Assembly (NCBI RefSeq): GCF_000975155.1
Contig: NZ_BBRG01000001.1
Span: 603,999-667,998 of the forward strand
Length of the DNA stretch: 64,000 bases
Source: Demequina globuliformis
GTDB lineage: Bacteria > Actinomycetota > Actinomycetes > Actinomycetales > Demequinaceae
Direction of reading: 5' to 3'
Made by a program: the position numbers and the translations under genes. Positions 33,046 through 42,962 of this stretch are shown here, in pieces (positions within the stretch are counted from its first letter, which is position 1; every line of letters starts with the position of its first letter). The notes beneath the pieces are model-generated. The model worked only from the letters and a program-made list of their open reading frames with translations. It searched no databases and had not been told where the DNA came from.

Positions 33046-34140
33046 GTGCCCCGCGACCGCAACGCCAAGATCGAAGCCCTCCGCATCGCCGCGATGTTGG
33101 GAATCGTCGCGCACCACTACGCCATCCACGGCGGTGTCATCGGTGGCACCGAATCCGGCAACACCGCCGTCTTCTTGGCTGTCTTCAGCAGTTTTGGCAA
33201 GTGGGGCGTCGACGTCTTTGTCCTTGTCAGCGCGTGGTTCATGGTGGACCGGCCGGCCCGAGGGAAGGCGCTGTCGCGCGTCTACAGCGAGACGTTGCCC
33301 GTCTCGTGGCTGATCGGCACGTTGATGGCCGTCACCGGGGTCGTCGCGCTCAGCTCACGCGACGTGGCGAAGGCGGTGGCCCCTGTCGTTTTCAGCGAGT
33401 ACTGGTTTGTGACGGCGTTCGTCCTCCTGGTTCTCATCTCTCCCTATCTCACGATCGTCATCGACGCCCTGACCAAGCAACAGTTGGGGAGGCTCCTCGC
33501 CGGGGGCCTCGTACTGTGGAGCGTGCTCACCCTGGTACCGGGAATCGCGCTCGGGATGTCAGACCTCGCATGGTTTGCCTTTCTGTACTTGATCGCGGGA
33601 TACCTCAAGCGCCACGGGCTCCCCTGGACGCCCCGTGTGCTAGCTGTCACCGCACTCGTTTCCGTGGGAGTACTCGTGCTCGGTGTGGCCCTGGCTGCTA
33701 GTTGGCGAGTAGCCATCGGCTCCCCCGCCGACGTGTGGTGGGTGATGACCGAACTCGCGTCCCAGTCCTCCCTGCTCACTGCCGTCCCAGCCATCGCCGT
33801 GGTCGCGTGGGCGACCACCAGCCGTCCCTGGCGGTCCCCGCTCATCGTCACCGTTGCATCGGCCTCATTCGGCGTCTACCTCATTCACGACAATCCCCTG
33901 ATCCGGCGCGTCCTGTGGAGCGACGTGGTGGACACGACGGGCGCCGCCGGCCAGGCATGGCTGCCGCTCCACGCCGTAGGGTGGAGCCTCGCCATTTACG
34001 TCGCCTGCACAGCGCTGGTGCTCGCGCTTCAGCCCGTGTGCATCCGGCCGATGCACCGAGTCACCGAGCGCCTCCGCGCTGCAGTGACGAACACCTGGGG
34101 AAGTGGCGAGGCATCCACCAAAGCCCCAGATAGGCGCTAA
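33046..34140 (+). CDS. Acyltransferase family 3 membrane protein
   Basis: The 364-residue protein has about ten membrane helices and the acyltransferase-3 start: NAKIEALRIAAMLGIVAHHYA with the conserved His pair, then FGKWGVDVFVLVSAWFMV. Homologues O-acetylate sugars or peptides of surface structures. GTG at 33046 is supported by the -10 box and family alignment. It lies alone between icd (divergent) and the aquaporin gene. It is the second of three acyltransferase-3 proteins in this window and is not closely similar to the first. Confidence 0.82.
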   Translation: MPRDRNAKIEALRIAAMLGIVAHHYAIHGGVIGGTESGNTAVFLAVFSSFGKWGVDVFVLVSAWFMVDRPARGKALSRVYSETLPVSWLIGTLMAVTGVVALSSRDVAKAVAPVVFSEYWFVTAFVLLVLISPYLTIVIDALTKQQLGRLLAGGLVLWSVLTLVPGIALGMSDLAWFAFLYLIAGYLKRHGLPWTPRVLAVTALVSVGVLVLGVALAASWRVAIGSPADVWWVMTELASQSSLLTAVPAIAVVAWATTSRPWRSPLIVTVASASFGVYLIHDNPLIRRVLWSDVVDTTGAAGQAWLPLHAVGWSLAIYVACTALVLALQPVCIRPMHRVTERLRAAVTNTWGSGEASTKAPDRR

Positions 34141-34236
34141 ACCGGTTGCGCCGCGTGCACGAACACGCCGACCCGTGCCACGATGCCCCTAGAGTGCGGG
34201 CGGCGCATTCCTGGACTGACTGAAAGGCACTGCACT

Positions 34237-35106
34237 ATGACGGAAGAAAGCAAGGCATCTGCGGCGGCGAGCGACCCGGACGTCACGGGCTCCCTCGCCG
34301 AGTCCGACCTGGAGCACGACGACTGGATCGAAGACAACTCGGCACCCACGCTCCTCGCGCGCATGGCGTCCGAGCTGGTGGGCACGTTCATTTTGGTGTT
34401 CATGGGTGTCGGCACGGCCCTGTTCTTCGCGACCGGCAACAACGGCACCTTGACGGTGGCCTTCGGCTTCGCCCTCGGTGTCATCATCGCCGCCGTGATC
34501 TTTGGTGGCGTCTCCGGCGCCCACCTCAACCCCGCTGTCACGGTTGGCGCGTGGGTGGCTGGCCGTTTCCCTGGTCGCGACGTGGCCCCTTACCTACTGG
34601 CGCAGCTGGTCGGCGCGACTGCCGCGGGCGGCGTCTTGTTTGGAGTGTCTGCCATGCACCCGCAGATCTCGGGTGGCGAGGGCGGCGCTCGCACCTATGT
34701 GTCCAGCGGCGCCAATGGCTTTGGCGAACACTCCCCCACCGGGTTTGACTGGGGAGCGGGTCTGATCATCGAGGTGATCATCGCGGCCCTGCTGGTTGCC
34801 GTGGTGCTCGCGGTTACCTCCGCCCGTGCCACCCACTTCACCGGCGCGGCTCCCATCATCATTGGCCTCACCGTGGGCTTCCTGGTCCTCATCGCGGTGC
34901 CGTTCACTAACGGTGCACTCAACCCGGCTCGCGCCACGGGCATCGCGCTGTGGTCGGACACGTGGGCGCTTGAGCAGTTGTGGCTGTTCTGGCTCGCACC
35001 GCTCGTGGGCGCAGTCATCTCCGGCTTGTTCTTCCGTGCGCTTGGCCCGGTTGAGGACCTCATTAGCGTGGAACGCGTCGAGGAGACCGTGCTGGTCGTC
35101 GAGTAG
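34237..35106 (+). CDS. Aquaporin (MIP family channel)
   Basis: The 289-residue protein has a 45-residue acidic cytoplasmic N-terminus, six membrane helices and both pore motifs, NPA in GAHLNPAVTVGAW and NGALNPAR. The residue after the second NPA is Arg, as in AqpZ-type water channels, and the loops lack the glycerol-facilitator insertions, so water transport is more likely than glycerol. ATG at 34237 follows GAAAGG; codons before it are not conserved. The tail is negatively charged. A strong hairpin follows the stop. Confidence 0.88.
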   Translation: MTEESKASAAASDPDVTGSLAESDLEHDDWIEDNSAPTLLARMASELVGTFILVFMGVGTALFFATGNNGTLTVAFGFALGVIIAAVIFGGVSGAHLNPAVTVGAWVAGRFPGRDVAPYLLAQLVGATAAGGVLFGVSAMHPQISGGEGGARTYVSSGANGFGEHSPTGFDWGAGLIIEVIIAALLVAVVLAVTSARATHFTGAAPIIIGLTVGFLVLIAVPFTNGALNPARATGIALWSDTWALEQLWLFWLAPLVGAVISGLFFRALGPVEDLISVERVEETVLVVE

Positions 35107-35124
35107 CGATCCCCTTCCTCTACG

Positions 35125-35160
35125 CTGAGGGCCTGGTACCTGCGGGTACCGGGCCCTCAG
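35125..35160 (+). terminator. Terminator hairpin after the aquaporin gene
   Basis: Stem CTGAGGGCCTGGTACC (35125-35140) with GGTACCGGGCCCTCAG (35145-35160), 15 of 16 pairs and a 4-nt loop. No T-run, but stability is high; it lies between the aquaporin and the next gene on the same strand. Confidence 0.7.
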
Positions 35161-35192
35161 TGCGGTGAGGGCCATGTGAGGAGGGAACGACC

Positions 35193-37436
35193 ATCGCCAC
35201 CACAGACGCACCCGCGGGCCCGCAGCCACTCCGGGGGACAACCTGGCTGTCCCCCGGCTCCCGGGAGTACCTGCCAGCACTCACCGGTGTGCGCGCCCTC
35301 GCGCTGGCGCTGGTGGTGGCGTACCACCTGTTTGGAAACGGGCGAGTCTCCGGCGGCGTGGACGTCTTTCTCGTCATCTCCGCTTTTCTCCTGACGCGAT
35401 CCCTGCGCCGCGCACCCACGGACCACCCCTGGCGGGCCGTCGTACGCAGGTGGGCAGCGACATTCTCGAGGCTCACCCCTCCGGCACTGCTCACGATTGC
35501 AGCCGTCGCGGTCACCGCCCCATGGGCGTTTGCGGAAACCCACCTGATCGCCATCTACCGGCAGGCTGCGGCCACAGCGCTCTATGTGGAGAACGTTGAG
35601 CTCGCACGGTCGCAACAGGCCTACGACGCTGCCAGCGCCACCACGAGCCCCTTGCAGCACTTTTGGTCGCTGTCCATCCAAGGCCAGATGTTTCTCCTGC
35701 TACCAATCGTGATCGCCGGGCTGGTGGTGCTCGCCCGCGGAGCCACACCGCGCACACGGCACATCCTGCTGGTCGCGCTCCTCGCCGCCAGCACCATCGC
35801 GTCTTTCCTCTACGCCATGGAGCTGGTCGACTCCGACCAGCAACGCGCCTACTTCTCAGGACCGGCGCGAGCGTGGGAGCTGGGGCTAGGTGCGCTGCTC
35901 GCGCTCGCCCCGTCCCGGTGGATGCTGCGGGGACGCCCCGCAGTCGTCACCGGCTGGCTGGGCACGGTCGTCATTGTGTGTTCCGGATGGTGGATCGACG
36001 GTGCGCACGCCTACCCCGGGCCCGCCACGCTTGTGCCCGTCGTGGCGGCGCTCGCCGTCATCGCCGCCGCAGCCGAGAATTCCCGGAGGTCGCTCGGACG
36101 CGTCCTGTCTGTCCGGCCAGTCGCCCACGTGGCCGCGGTCTCGTACGGCCTCTACCTGTGGCATTGGCCCATTCTCATCGCGGTCATGACCGCGACCGCC
36201 ACGACGAGCATCGGCCCTGGCACAGCCCTGGTGGTGCTCGCCGCCTCCTACCTCCTCGCACGCGCGAGCGCCGCCATCTGGGCCCGGCCCACGCAATGGC
36301 TGCGCCAGCCGGCACGTCGGAGCCGGCAGGTCGTCCCGCTGCTGGCTGGCGCGGCCCTCGTTGTCGCGCTCCCGAGTGGCGCCTACGCCCAGCACCTCAG
36401 CACCGAGCGCGACGCCGAGCTTTCAGCGCTTGCCCACCAGACCCCAGAGGCCACCCCTGCTCCCAGCGCATCAGGCGGCCAGGACAAAGTTCCAGGAAAC
36501 CCTGGCGCCGCAGCCTGGGGCGTGTCGGGCGCCGACTACAGCGCACCGTTGAGCCCCTCCATCTCCGCCGCGAACCAGGACCTCCCCCTCGATTTCTACA
36601 ACCGCGACTGCTACCAGCGCTGGCCGGATGAACCGCGTTACACCGACGTGCTCGTGTGCGAGGACGAGGCCGCTCCGGACAACCCCAGCCACACGGTCGT
36701 GATGTCAGGCGGCTCGCATGCCTTGCAGTGGTACGCGGCGATCGAGCCGCTCGCGCGCGAGTACAACTGGGAACTCGTCATTGTTGAGAAGGACGGGTGC
36801 CGCCTTCAAGACCCCGGGCCGATGTTCTACGGCTCAGACGCGTGCCGGGTATGGAACGAATCAGCCGAGGACGTGATTGTGAGCCAACGGCCCGATGCCG
36901 TGGTGACGGTTGGCACCGTCACGCCGCCTGAGGTGTCCCGAGAGAGCGTGCTCGCCTCCCAGGCACTGCTGTGGGGAAGGCTCGTTGACCAGGGCATCGG
37001 CGTCGTCACGATCCGGGACAACCCCCGGTTCGCGTGGGACGTTCCCACGTGCATAGCCACCAACGGTGTCACGGAAGCTGACCAGAGCGCATGCACCAAA
37101 GAGACTGACGCCGCCTTGGAGGCATCGAGCCCCCTCACAAGCGGCGCCGGCACCATCAACGGCGCTGACATCCCTGGCGGCGGGAGCCGCGCTGACCTGA
37201 CGGACCCAGAGGCCGCGACCACGCAGATCGACGTCACGGACGCTGTCACCGTGCCTGACCTCGCGGCCTCGCTCGACCTGACTCCGTGGCTGTGCGACAG
37301 CGTCACCTGCCCAGTGATTACTGGGAACGTGGTGATGTATCGCGACGACGACCACCTGTCAGCGACCTATGTCCGTACCCTCACTCCCATGGTGGAGGAG
37401 CAGCTCCGAGCGCAGGCGGCGTGGCTGTTCGAATAG
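35193..37436 (+). CDS. OafA-type acyltransferase 3 with C-terminal SGNH domain; probable ATC start
   Basis: The 747-residue protein has an acyltransferase-3 membrane domain (to about 375; YLPALTGVRALALALVVAYH, GGVDVFLVISAFLLT), an extracytoplasmic linker and an SGNH hydrolase-like domain (from about 470: VVMSGGSHALQW with Ser-His, and DDDHLSATY as Asp-His). It O-acetylates surface glycans. The family N-terminus (YLPALTG) lies before the first in-frame GTG at 35289. Upstream to the stop at 35166 there is no ATG, GTG or TTG, but GAGGAGG ends 8 nt before ATC at 35193. I therefore place the start at ATC; a sequencing or point change from ATG is the alternative. Confidence 0.75.
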   Translation: MATTDAPAGPQPLRGTTWLSPGSREYLPALTGVRALALALVVAYHLFGNGRVSGGVDVFLVISAFLLTRSLRRAPTDHPWRAVVRRWAATFSRLTPPALLTIAAVAVTAPWAFAETHLIAIYRQAAATALYVENVELARSQQAYDAASATTSPLQHFWSLSIQGQMFLLLPIVIAGLVVLARGATPRTRHILLVALLAASTIASFLYAMELVDSDQQRAYFSGPARAWELGLGALLALAPSRWMLRGRPAVVTGWLGTVVIVCSGWWIDGAHAYPGPATLVPVVAALAVIAAAAENSRRSLGRVLSVRPVAHVAAVSYGLYLWHWPILIAVMTATATTSIGPGTALVVLAASYLLARASAAIWARPTQWLRQPARRSRQVVPLLAGAALVVALPSGAYAQHLSTERDAELSALAHQTPEATPAPSASGGQDKVPGNPGAAAWGVSGADYSAPLSPSISAANQDLPLDFYNRDCYQRWPDEPRYTDVLVCEDEAAPDNPSHTVVMSGGSHALQWYAAIEPLAREYNWELVIVEKDGCRLQDPGPMFYGSDACRVWNESAEDVIVSQRPDAVVTVGTVTPPEVSRESVLASQALLWGRLVDQGIGVVTIRDNPRFAWDVPTCIATNGVTEADQSACTKETDAALEASSPLTSGAGTINGADIPGGGSRADLTDPEAATTQIDVTDAVTVPDLAASLDLTPWLCDSVTCPVITGNVVMYRDDDHLSATYVRTLTPMVEEQLRAQAAWLFE

Positions 37437-37448
37437 CCGCCGTGCGGA

Positions 37449-37829
37449 CTACCCCAGCGGGGTGGTGAGCCCCAAGAACGCCAGGGCGACGCCGAAGGCG
37501 AGCATGAGCGATATATCCACGGCGCGGCGACGCACCGAGAACGCCCGTCCCGCCGGCAGCCACATTCGCAGCGCCACGCCAGCGAATGCCGCGCCCGCCA
37601 GCAACAGCGTGCCGGCCTGCGCGTTCACGAGGGCACCGACCGCGACGCACAGTGCGATCACCACAAGCACCACCACGGCGGTCAGGGCGCGCGTCTGCGT
37701 GGTGTTGTCAGCTGGCAAGGGCACCGGGTCCGCCTCTTGCGAAGTGTGGCCCGAGGCGTCGCTGACGGCGCCGTCGTCACCGGCGTGCGGCGCGGGCGAC
37801 TCCGACTCGCGTGGCGCGGGCTCGGTCAT
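37449..37829 (-). CDS. DUF3017 small membrane protein
   Basis: The 126-residue protein has a hydrophilic, acidic N-terminus (about 45 residues) and three membrane helices (about 48-68, 72-90 and 105-122), with the motif LRMWLPAGRAFSVRRRAVD between the last two, the recognisable part of DUF3017. Function unknown. In actinobacteria this family is found near purH, folD or mdh; here it lies 30 bp downstream of purH on the same strand and is probably cotranscribed. Confidence 0.8.
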   Translation of the reverse strand: MTEPAPRESESPAPHAGDDGAVSDASGHTSQEADPVPLPADNTTQTRALTAVVVLVVIALCVAVGALVNAQAGTLLLAGAAFAGVALRMWLPAGRAFSVRRRAVDISLMLAFGVALAFLGLTTPLG

Positions 37830-37859
37830 GACCTCAGTCTCCTCGTCGCGGTCCGCTTC

Positions 37860-39416
37860 CTAGTGGAAGAAGTGCCGCGTGCCCGTGTGATAGAGCGTGA
37901 TTCCTGCCGCGTTGGCGGCGTCAATGACCTCCTGATCACGAACGGACCCGCCAGGTGACACCACCGCCTTGACGCCCGCGTCAATCAGTGTCTGGAGGCC
38001 GTCGGCGAACGGGAAGAACGCGTCGGACGCGGCAACTGAGCCAGCCGCGCGCTCCGCGCCTGCGCGCGAGACCGCGAGGCCGCACGAGTCCACGCGGTTC
38101 ACCTGGCCCATGCCGATCCCGACCGCTGCCCCGTCCTTGGCCAGCAAAATCGCATTGGACTTCACGGCACGGCACGCGCGCCACGCGAAGTCGAGGTCTG
38201 CCAATGTCGCGTCGTCGGCCGCGTCTCCCGCCACCAGTTCCCACGTGTCAGCCGGGTCGCCGGGTGCGTCCACGGCATCGGCCTGCTGCACAAGCAGCCC
38301 ACCCGTGATCCGGCGCCACTCTGTACGCAACGGAGCAGGGTCGACCACCAGGAGCCGGATGTTCTTCTTCGCCTGCAGAACCTCGGCGGCACCGTCCTCG
38401 AACCCAGGCGCGACCACCACCTCGGTGAAGATTTCCTTGATCTGATGCGCTGCCTCCACCGTGATGGGGCGGTTCGCGGCGATCACGCCGCCGAACGCGG
38501 AGACGGGGTCCGTCGCGTGGGCCTTCGCGTGCGCCTCAGCGATGGTGTCCGCCACGGCAATGCCGCAGGGATTCGCGTGCTTGATGACGGCCACCGCCGG
38601 GCCGTCGAAGTCGTATGCGGCGCGCAGTGCGGCATCCGCGTCGACGTAGTTGTTGAAACTCATCTCCTTGCCGTGGAGCTGCTGCGCCTGGGCGAGCCCG
38701 CCAGCGACCGCGGGATCCGCGTACACCGCGGCAGCCTGATGCGGGTTCTCGCCGTAACGCAGCGTCTGGGTCCGGTCAAACGACGCGGCGACCCAGCTCG
38801 GCAACGTCGACTCCGGTTCGGGGGCGACCACCGAGGTCATCCACGAGGCCACGGCGATGTCGTAGTCGGCGGTGTGGCGGAAGGCTGCCGCTGCGAGGCC
38901 CTGGCGCTCGGCGAGCGTGAAGCCACCCTCGGCGACGGCGCCCAGGACGTCTCCGTAGCGAGCGGGGTCAACTACCACCGCGACGGACGGGTGGTTCTTG
39001 GCTGCGGCGCGCACCATAGACGGGCCACCGATGTCGATCTGCTCCACGACGGCGTCCTGCTCGGCACCGGAGGCCACGGTCTCTACGAACGGATAGAGGT
39101 TGACGACCACCAGGTCAAAGGGCTCCACGTCGAGCTCGACAAGCTGCTCGCGGTGCGACTCGAGGCGGCGGTCGGCCAAGATGCCGGCGTGGACGCGGGG
39201 GTGCAGCGTCTTCACACGCCCGTCCAGGCACTCGGGGAAGCCGGTGATGGCTTCCACCGGCACCACGGGCACACCGGCGTCTGCGATGCGCGAGGCCGTG
39301 GAACCGGTCGAGACGATCTCGATGCCGGCGTCAGCAAGGCCACGAGCAAGGTCCTCGATGCCAGTCTTGTCGTACACCGAGATAAGGGCCCGGCGCACCG
39401 GCTGCCGCTGAGTCAT
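37860..39416 (-). CDS. purH: Bifunctional AICAR formyltransferase / IMP cyclohydrolase
   Basis: The 518-residue protein carries out the last two steps of IMP synthesis. The N-terminal cyclohydrolase domain shows [40 protein letters not shown] and NLYPF; the formyltransferase domain has [11 protein letters not shown], the catalytic Lys-His of VIKHANPCG and [11 protein letters not shown]. It uses 10-formyl-THF from folD. ATG at 39416 overlaps the purN stop (ATGA); the frame upstream is inside purN. Followed by DUF3017. Confidence 0.96.
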   Translation of the reverse strand: MTQRQPVRRALISVYDKTGIEDLARGLADAGIEIVSTGSTASRIADAGVPVVPVEAITGFPECLDGRVKTLHPRVHAGILADRRLESHREQLVELDVEPFDLVVVNLYPFVETVASGAEQDAVVEQIDIGGPSMVRAAAKNHPSVAVVVDPARYGDVLGAVAEGGFTLAERQGLAAAAFRHTADYDIAVASWMTSVVAPEPESTLPSWVAASFDRTQTLRYGENPHQAAAVYADPAVAGGLAQAQQLHGKEMSFNNYVDADAALRAAYDFDGPAVAVIKHANPCGIAVADTIAEAHAKAHATDPVSAFGGVIAANRPITVEAAHQIKEIFTEVVVAPGFEDGAAEVLQAKKNIRLLVVDPAPLRTEWRRITGGLLVQQADAVDAPGDPADTWELVAGDAADDATLADLDFAWRACRAVKSNAILLAKDGAAVGIGMGQVNRVDSCGLAVSRAGAERAAGSVAASDAFFPFADGLQTLIDAGVKAVVSPGGSVRDQEVIDAANAAGITLYHTGTRHFFH

Positions 39417-40051
39417 GCTTCGCCTTCCTGTGAGCCGAGCATCACCCGGCGTCCGTGAATAGTCCATCCTTCGCGCGCCATTCTGCCGACGGTGTCCGCC
39501 ACCAGCGCGCGCTCCACGACCTTGATGCGTTCGTGGAGGGAATCTTCCGTGTCATTGTCCCAGACCTCTACGGCCGCCTGAGCGAGAATGGGGCCAGTAT
39601 CGACGCCGTTGTCGACGAGCATGACAGTGCAGCCCGTCACCTTCGCGCCGTTCGCGAGCGCGTCCCTCACGCCGTGCGCGCCAGGGTAGGCGGGCAGGAG
39701 CGCGGGGTGGGTGTTGACGATGCGACCGCTGTACGAGTCCAAGGTGGGAGCGCCGATGAGCTTCATGAACCCCGCACACAGCACCAGGTCGGGTTCGAAG
39801 ATGCCGATCGACTTGTCCAGCGCGACGTCCCACGCGTGGCGATCGGGGAAGTCAGCGAGCGCGACCACGGCGGTGGGGATTCCGGCGTCGCGGGCGATGT
39901 CCAGTCCGGCGGCGTCCGCGCGGTCAGAGATCACGCCAACGATCCGCGCGCCGTAGCCGGTGTCCTGCGCTGCGGCGAGCACCGCGCGCATGGTGGAACC
40001 TGCCCCAGAGATGAGCACCACGACCCGCTGATCACGCTTCCGGTTTGTCAC
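39413..40051 (-). CDS. purN: Phosphoribosylglycinamide formyltransferase
   Basis: The 212-residue protein formylates GAR with 10-formyl-THF. Visible: [16 protein letters not shown] (phosphate loop), the catalytic Asn/His in [17 protein letters not shown] and Asp in [16 protein letters not shown] at 40051 has no SD, but TAGGCT lies 7 nt upstream, so the mRNA is probably leaderless. Operon purN-purH-DUF3017. The order sucCD, PerM-like protein, purN, purH matches that of mycobacteria. Confidence 0.95.
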   Translation of the reverse strand: MTNRKRDQRVVVLISGAGSTMRAVLAAAQDTGYGARIVGVISDRADAAGLDIARDAGIPTAVVALADFPDRHAWDVALDKSIGIFEPDLVLCAGFMKLIGAPTLDSYSGRIVNTHPALLPAYPGAHGVRDALANGAKVTGCTVMLVDNGVDTGPILAQAAVEVWDNDTEDSLHERIKVVERALVADTVGRMAREGWTIHGRRVMLGSQEGEA

Positions 40052-40058
40052 GGAGGCG

Positions 40059-40064
40059 AGCCTA
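40059..40064 (-). promoter_or_regulatory. -10 hexamer TAGGCT of the purN-purH promoter
   Basis: Read on the minus strand, TAGGCT ends 7 nt before the purN GTG, matching the leaderless arrangement seen at several other genes here. Confidence 0.55.
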
Positions 40065-40101
40065 TCGGCATGCTGGTGCCACCACCTACCTCAGGAGCAC
40101 C

Positions 40102-40527
40102 GTGGCCGAGAACGAAACCCCGCGTCCCACCATGCCCGACAATGTCCGTCGGAGCGTGACGTGGTTCACCGTCGTGCTGGGCATCACCGTGGTGCTGTAC
40201 CTGTTCTCGATCCCGCTGTCGTTTGGCATGCTCGTGACTGCTCCAATCGCGATTGTCATGGCGATCCGCATCCTGATCCTCACGCGCAAGAACAAGGCCA
40301 TCTCAGGGTTCCGCTTGTCGATCACGCTCGGCATGGCGATGGCCGGATTCTCGCTGCTCATGGGAGTCACCATGGTCGTGTTCCAAGACACCATCGTGGA
40401 ACTGCAGAACTGCATGGAGCGGGCCGTCACCAACTCCGCGCAGGCGCAGTGCGAGGCGGACTACGAGGACGCGATCAATGGCATTACTGAGGATATCTAC
40501 GAGCGCTTCGGGATCACCGCGCCGTAG
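40102..40527 (+). CDS. Hypothetical small membrane protein
   Basis: About 141 residues: a short polar N-terminus, three hydrophobic segments (about 18-36, 39-58 and 75-95), and a C-terminal acidic region with two Cys that could pair outside the membrane. No family recognised. GTG at 40102 has a strong SD (CAGGAG, 6 nt upstream). It is divergent from purN and convergent with the PerM-like gene; both stop codons lie in or beside the small palindrome CGTAGA-GG-TCTACG (40523-40536). Confidence 0.65.
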   Translation: MAENETPRPTMPDNVRRSVTWFTVVLGITVVLYLFSIPLSFGMLVTAPIAIVMAIRILILTRKNKAISGFRLSITLGMAMAGFSLLMGVTMVVFQDTIVELQNCMERAVTNSAQAQCEADYEDAINGITEDIYERFGITAP

Positions 40528-40531
40528 AGGT

Positions 40532-41824
40532 CTACGTGCGAGGGGTGGCTTCCGCCTCGGAGCGGGCCGATGCCCCCGTCTCGTTGTCAGGGCGCGTCAC
40601 CGGACGCTCGGGTTCAGTCCCGCTGACCGACGCACGCGCGCGCCTGCGGGCCCGCCACTGCACGGCAGCGATGCCCACGGTCACCGTCGCGTAGCCCGCG
40701 AGGGTGAGTGCGATCACAGAGGCGGTCACCGGCACAATCGCGGGGCCCGTCGAGGCCAGCACTCCGGGTCCCATGGCTCCGGAGGCCATCGCGGCGAGTC
40801 CACCTGTCACCACCGCGGCGACCGCGAGCGCGACTCCGTCGCTCGCCGCGTCCTCCCACGTCAACGCGGCGCGCCGGCGGGTCATCACCCGTGCCACGCC
40901 AGCGAGCACCGCAAGTAGCGCCGGTAGCCACACCAGCCACGTCGCTGTCGCGTCCGGTAGTGCCGCCAAGAGCGGGATCTGTGGGAGCGCATCGGCCTGT
41001 GCCACACCTGGCGAGAACGATGTCCCCTCCCCCACCGCGAACCCCGGCCCCGCGAGGTAGGACAGCATCCACACAATGAAGGCGGGCGCGTAGGCCAACT
41101 GTGCAATCGCGAGCACAATGCCGCCAATGGCATCCACGCCCAGACCGGTCGCCCACTGTGCCATCTGGCCGCCGTGCATCACCACGGTCACCACGGCTGC
41201 GACGGATGCCGCGCACACCACGAGGGCCATCGTTGCCGTGCCCCTGCGCAGGCCGCGCCGGGCCCAGTCTGGCAGCTCGAGGATCCAGGAGAACGAGGCC
41301 CCATGCGCGCGCCAGATCCCGATGGCTGCCGACGCACCGGCCACCATCGCGGCGACCGTGCACGCGCGGACCACCAGGCTGCCGCCGTCGGCATCCGAGC
41401 CCAACGCGAAGGTGCCGATCACGCCCACGACTGCGACATATGCGCCCGTCGCGAGGCCCCAACTGACCCACGACCGCGTCGCGAAGCGCCGCGCACACGC
41501 GGCTACGACCGCGCCGCACAGAAGCGTGAGCCCCGCAGGCAGCAGAGTGAACGTGACCCCGCCTGCCACTGCGGGCACGCCGTGAGCCATGAGGAACACC
41601 GTGGTTGCGACGGAGAATGCCGAGCCCCAGTTGATGCCCGACGAGGTCGTGGCCCCGGGATCAGAGGCGATGACAGCCAGCGACAGCACCACCACCACGA
41701 GGTAGGGGATCAGCGCGCCTTGGAGTCCCGTCAGGACTCCGCCGACCCATCCCGGGTAGCCCGCAAACCAGCCCTTGACCGTGTGGGCCAGGGCGCGCGC
41801 GTCGTGGGTGAGGGAGCGTGGCAT
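40532..41824 (-). CDS. DUF6350 / PerM-like polytopic membrane protein
   Basis: The 430-residue protein has about ten to twelve membrane helices, Gly/Ala/Val-rich, and a polar Arg/Glu C-terminal tail. Sequence alone is weakly diagnostic; the call leans on synteny, since in mycobacteria PerM (a cell-division related membrane protein) sits between sucCD and purN-purH exactly as here. ATG at 41824 (MPRSLTHDARALAHTVKGW) is preferred; the frame extends to 41968 but that stretch runs through palindrome family 2. It would act in the cytoplasmic membrane, perhaps in septum stability (inference from the family). Confidence 0.72.
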   Translation of the reverse strand: MPRSLTHDARALAHTVKGWFAGYPGWVGGVLTGLQGALIPYLVVVVLSLAVIASDPGATTSSGINWGSAFSVATTVFLMAHGVPAVAGGVTFTLLPAGLTLLCGAVVAACARRFATRSWVSWGLATGAYVAVVGVIGTFALGSDADGGSLVVRACTVAAMVAGASAAIGIWRAHGASFSWILELPDWARRGLRRGTATMALVVCAASVAAVVTVVMHGGQMAQWATGLGVDAIGGIVLAIAQLAYAPAFIVWMLSYLAGPGFAVGEGTSFSPGVAQADALPQIPLLAALPDATATWLVWLPALLAVLAGVARVMTRRRAALTWEDAASDGVALAVAAVVTGGLAAMASGAMGPGVLASTGPAIVPVTASVIALTLAGYATVTVGIAAVQWRARRRARASVSGTEPERPVTRPDNETGASARSEAEATPRT

Positions 41825-41919
41825 GGCTCCATGGTCACCCACCGGTCCGCCAAATCGAGGGACCGCCTCGCGCAGGCCGCCTCGCAGCCGACCGCCCCAC
41901 CCACGCCCACGCCCCCTCT

Positions 41920-41969
41920 CGTGCATCTCAGTGCCGGAATCAGCACCTAAACCGGCACTCACATGCACG
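41920..41969. repeat. Intergenic palindrome, family 2, copy 2
   Basis: Arms 41920-41937 (CGTGCATCTCAGTGCCGG) and 41952-41969, matching at 16 of 18 positions with a 14-nt loop, followed by a run of G. It lies downstream of sucD and upstream of the PerM-like gene. Compared with copy 1 the arms differ at single positions and the loop differs fully. Confidence 0.85.
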
Positions 41970-42019
41970 GGGGGGGTGGGGGCGCGGGGCGAGGGCGGGG
42001 GGCGGCAGGGGGAAGCGCA

Positions 42020-42056
42020 ACGGCCCGCCTCCCCTACCAGCGGGGAGACGGGCCGT
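42020..42056 (-). terminator. Terminator of sucC-sucD
   Basis: Stem ACGGCCCGCCTCCCC (42020-42034) with GGGGAGACGGGCCGT (42042-42056), 14 of 15 pairs, 7-nt loop, 15 bp past the sucD stop. No clear T-run. Confidence 0.75.
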
Positions 42057-42071
42057 GACGGGTCGAACGAC

Positions 42072-42950
42072 TTAGCCGTTGATGATGGCGCGCATCAGTT
42101 CGGCGGTCTCGGTCGGAGTCTTGCCGACCTTCACGCCTGCGGCCTCAAGGGCCTCCTTCTTGGCCTGCGCGGTGCCTGCGGAGCCGGACACGATGGCACC
42201 GGCGTGGCCCATGGTCTTGCCCTCGGGCGCCTCGAAGCCGGCAACGTAACCCACGACGGGCTTCGTGACGTGCTCCTTGATGTAGGCCGCGGCGCGCTCC
42301 TCAGCGTCTCCACCGATCTCGCCGATCATCACAATCGCTTCCGTCTCGGGGTCGTTTTGGAACGCCTCGAGGCAGTCGATGTGGGTGGTGCCGATGACGG
42401 GGTCGCCACCGATGCCGACGGCGGTGGTGAAGCCAATGTCGCGCAGTTCGAACATCATCTGGTAGGTCAGCGTGCCGGACTTGGACACGAGGCCAATCTT
42501 GCCGCTACCGGTGATGTTCGCAGGGGTGATGCCCACGTTGGACTGACCGGGCGTGATGAGTCCGGGGCAGTTGGGGCCAATCAGACGCACGCCCTTGGAC
42601 TGCGCGTAGGCGAAGAACTCCGCGGTGTCAGCGACGGGCACGCCCTCGGTGATGATGACGGCGAGCTCGATACCGGCGTCGACGGCCTCGATGACCGCGG
42701 CCTTCGTGAAGGCCGGGGGCACGAACAACACGGTGACGTTGGCGCCGGTCTCGGCCATGGCGTCTGCCACCGATCCGAACACGGGGATGTCGGTGCCGTC
42801 GAAGTCGACTGACGTACCGGCCTTGCGGGGGTTGACGCCGCCGACGATGTTCGTGCCGGATGCGAGCATGCGCGCGGTGTGCTTCTGGCCCTCGGAGCCA
42901 GTCATGCCCTGGACAATGACCTTGGAGTCAGAGTTGATGAAGATAGCCAT
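42072..42950 (-). CDS. sucD: Succinyl-CoA synthetase alpha subunit
   Basis: The 292-residue subunit binds CoA and carries the phospho-histidine. Visible: [19 protein letters not shown] at the start, CoA loop [27 protein letters not shown], and [21 protein letters not shown] with the active His. Forms the enzyme with sucC and interconverts succinyl-CoA and succinate with ATP or GTP. Lies 12 bp after sucC; terminator downstream. Confidence 0.97.
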   Translation of the reverse strand: MAIFINSDSKVIVQGMTGSEGQKHTARMLASGTNIVGGVNPRKAGTSVDFDGTDIPVFGSVADAMAETGANVTVLFVPPAFTKAAVIEAVDAGIELAVIITEGVPVADTAEFFAYAQSKGVRLIGPNCPGLITPGQSNVGITPANITGSGKIGLVSKSGTLTYQMMFELRDIGFTTAVGIGGDPVIGTTHIDCLEAFQNDPETEAIVMIGEIGGDAEERAAAYIKEHVTKPVVGYVAGFEAPEGKTMGHAGAIVSGSAGTAQAKKEALEAAGVKVGKTPTETAELMRAIING

Positions 42951-42962
42951 GTCTGATGCTCC

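Noticed and set aside
41825-41968. N-terminal extension of the PerM-like protein
   Set aside because: It would translate palindrome family 2 and a Gly/Arg-rich stretch that does not look like a membrane protein N-terminus.
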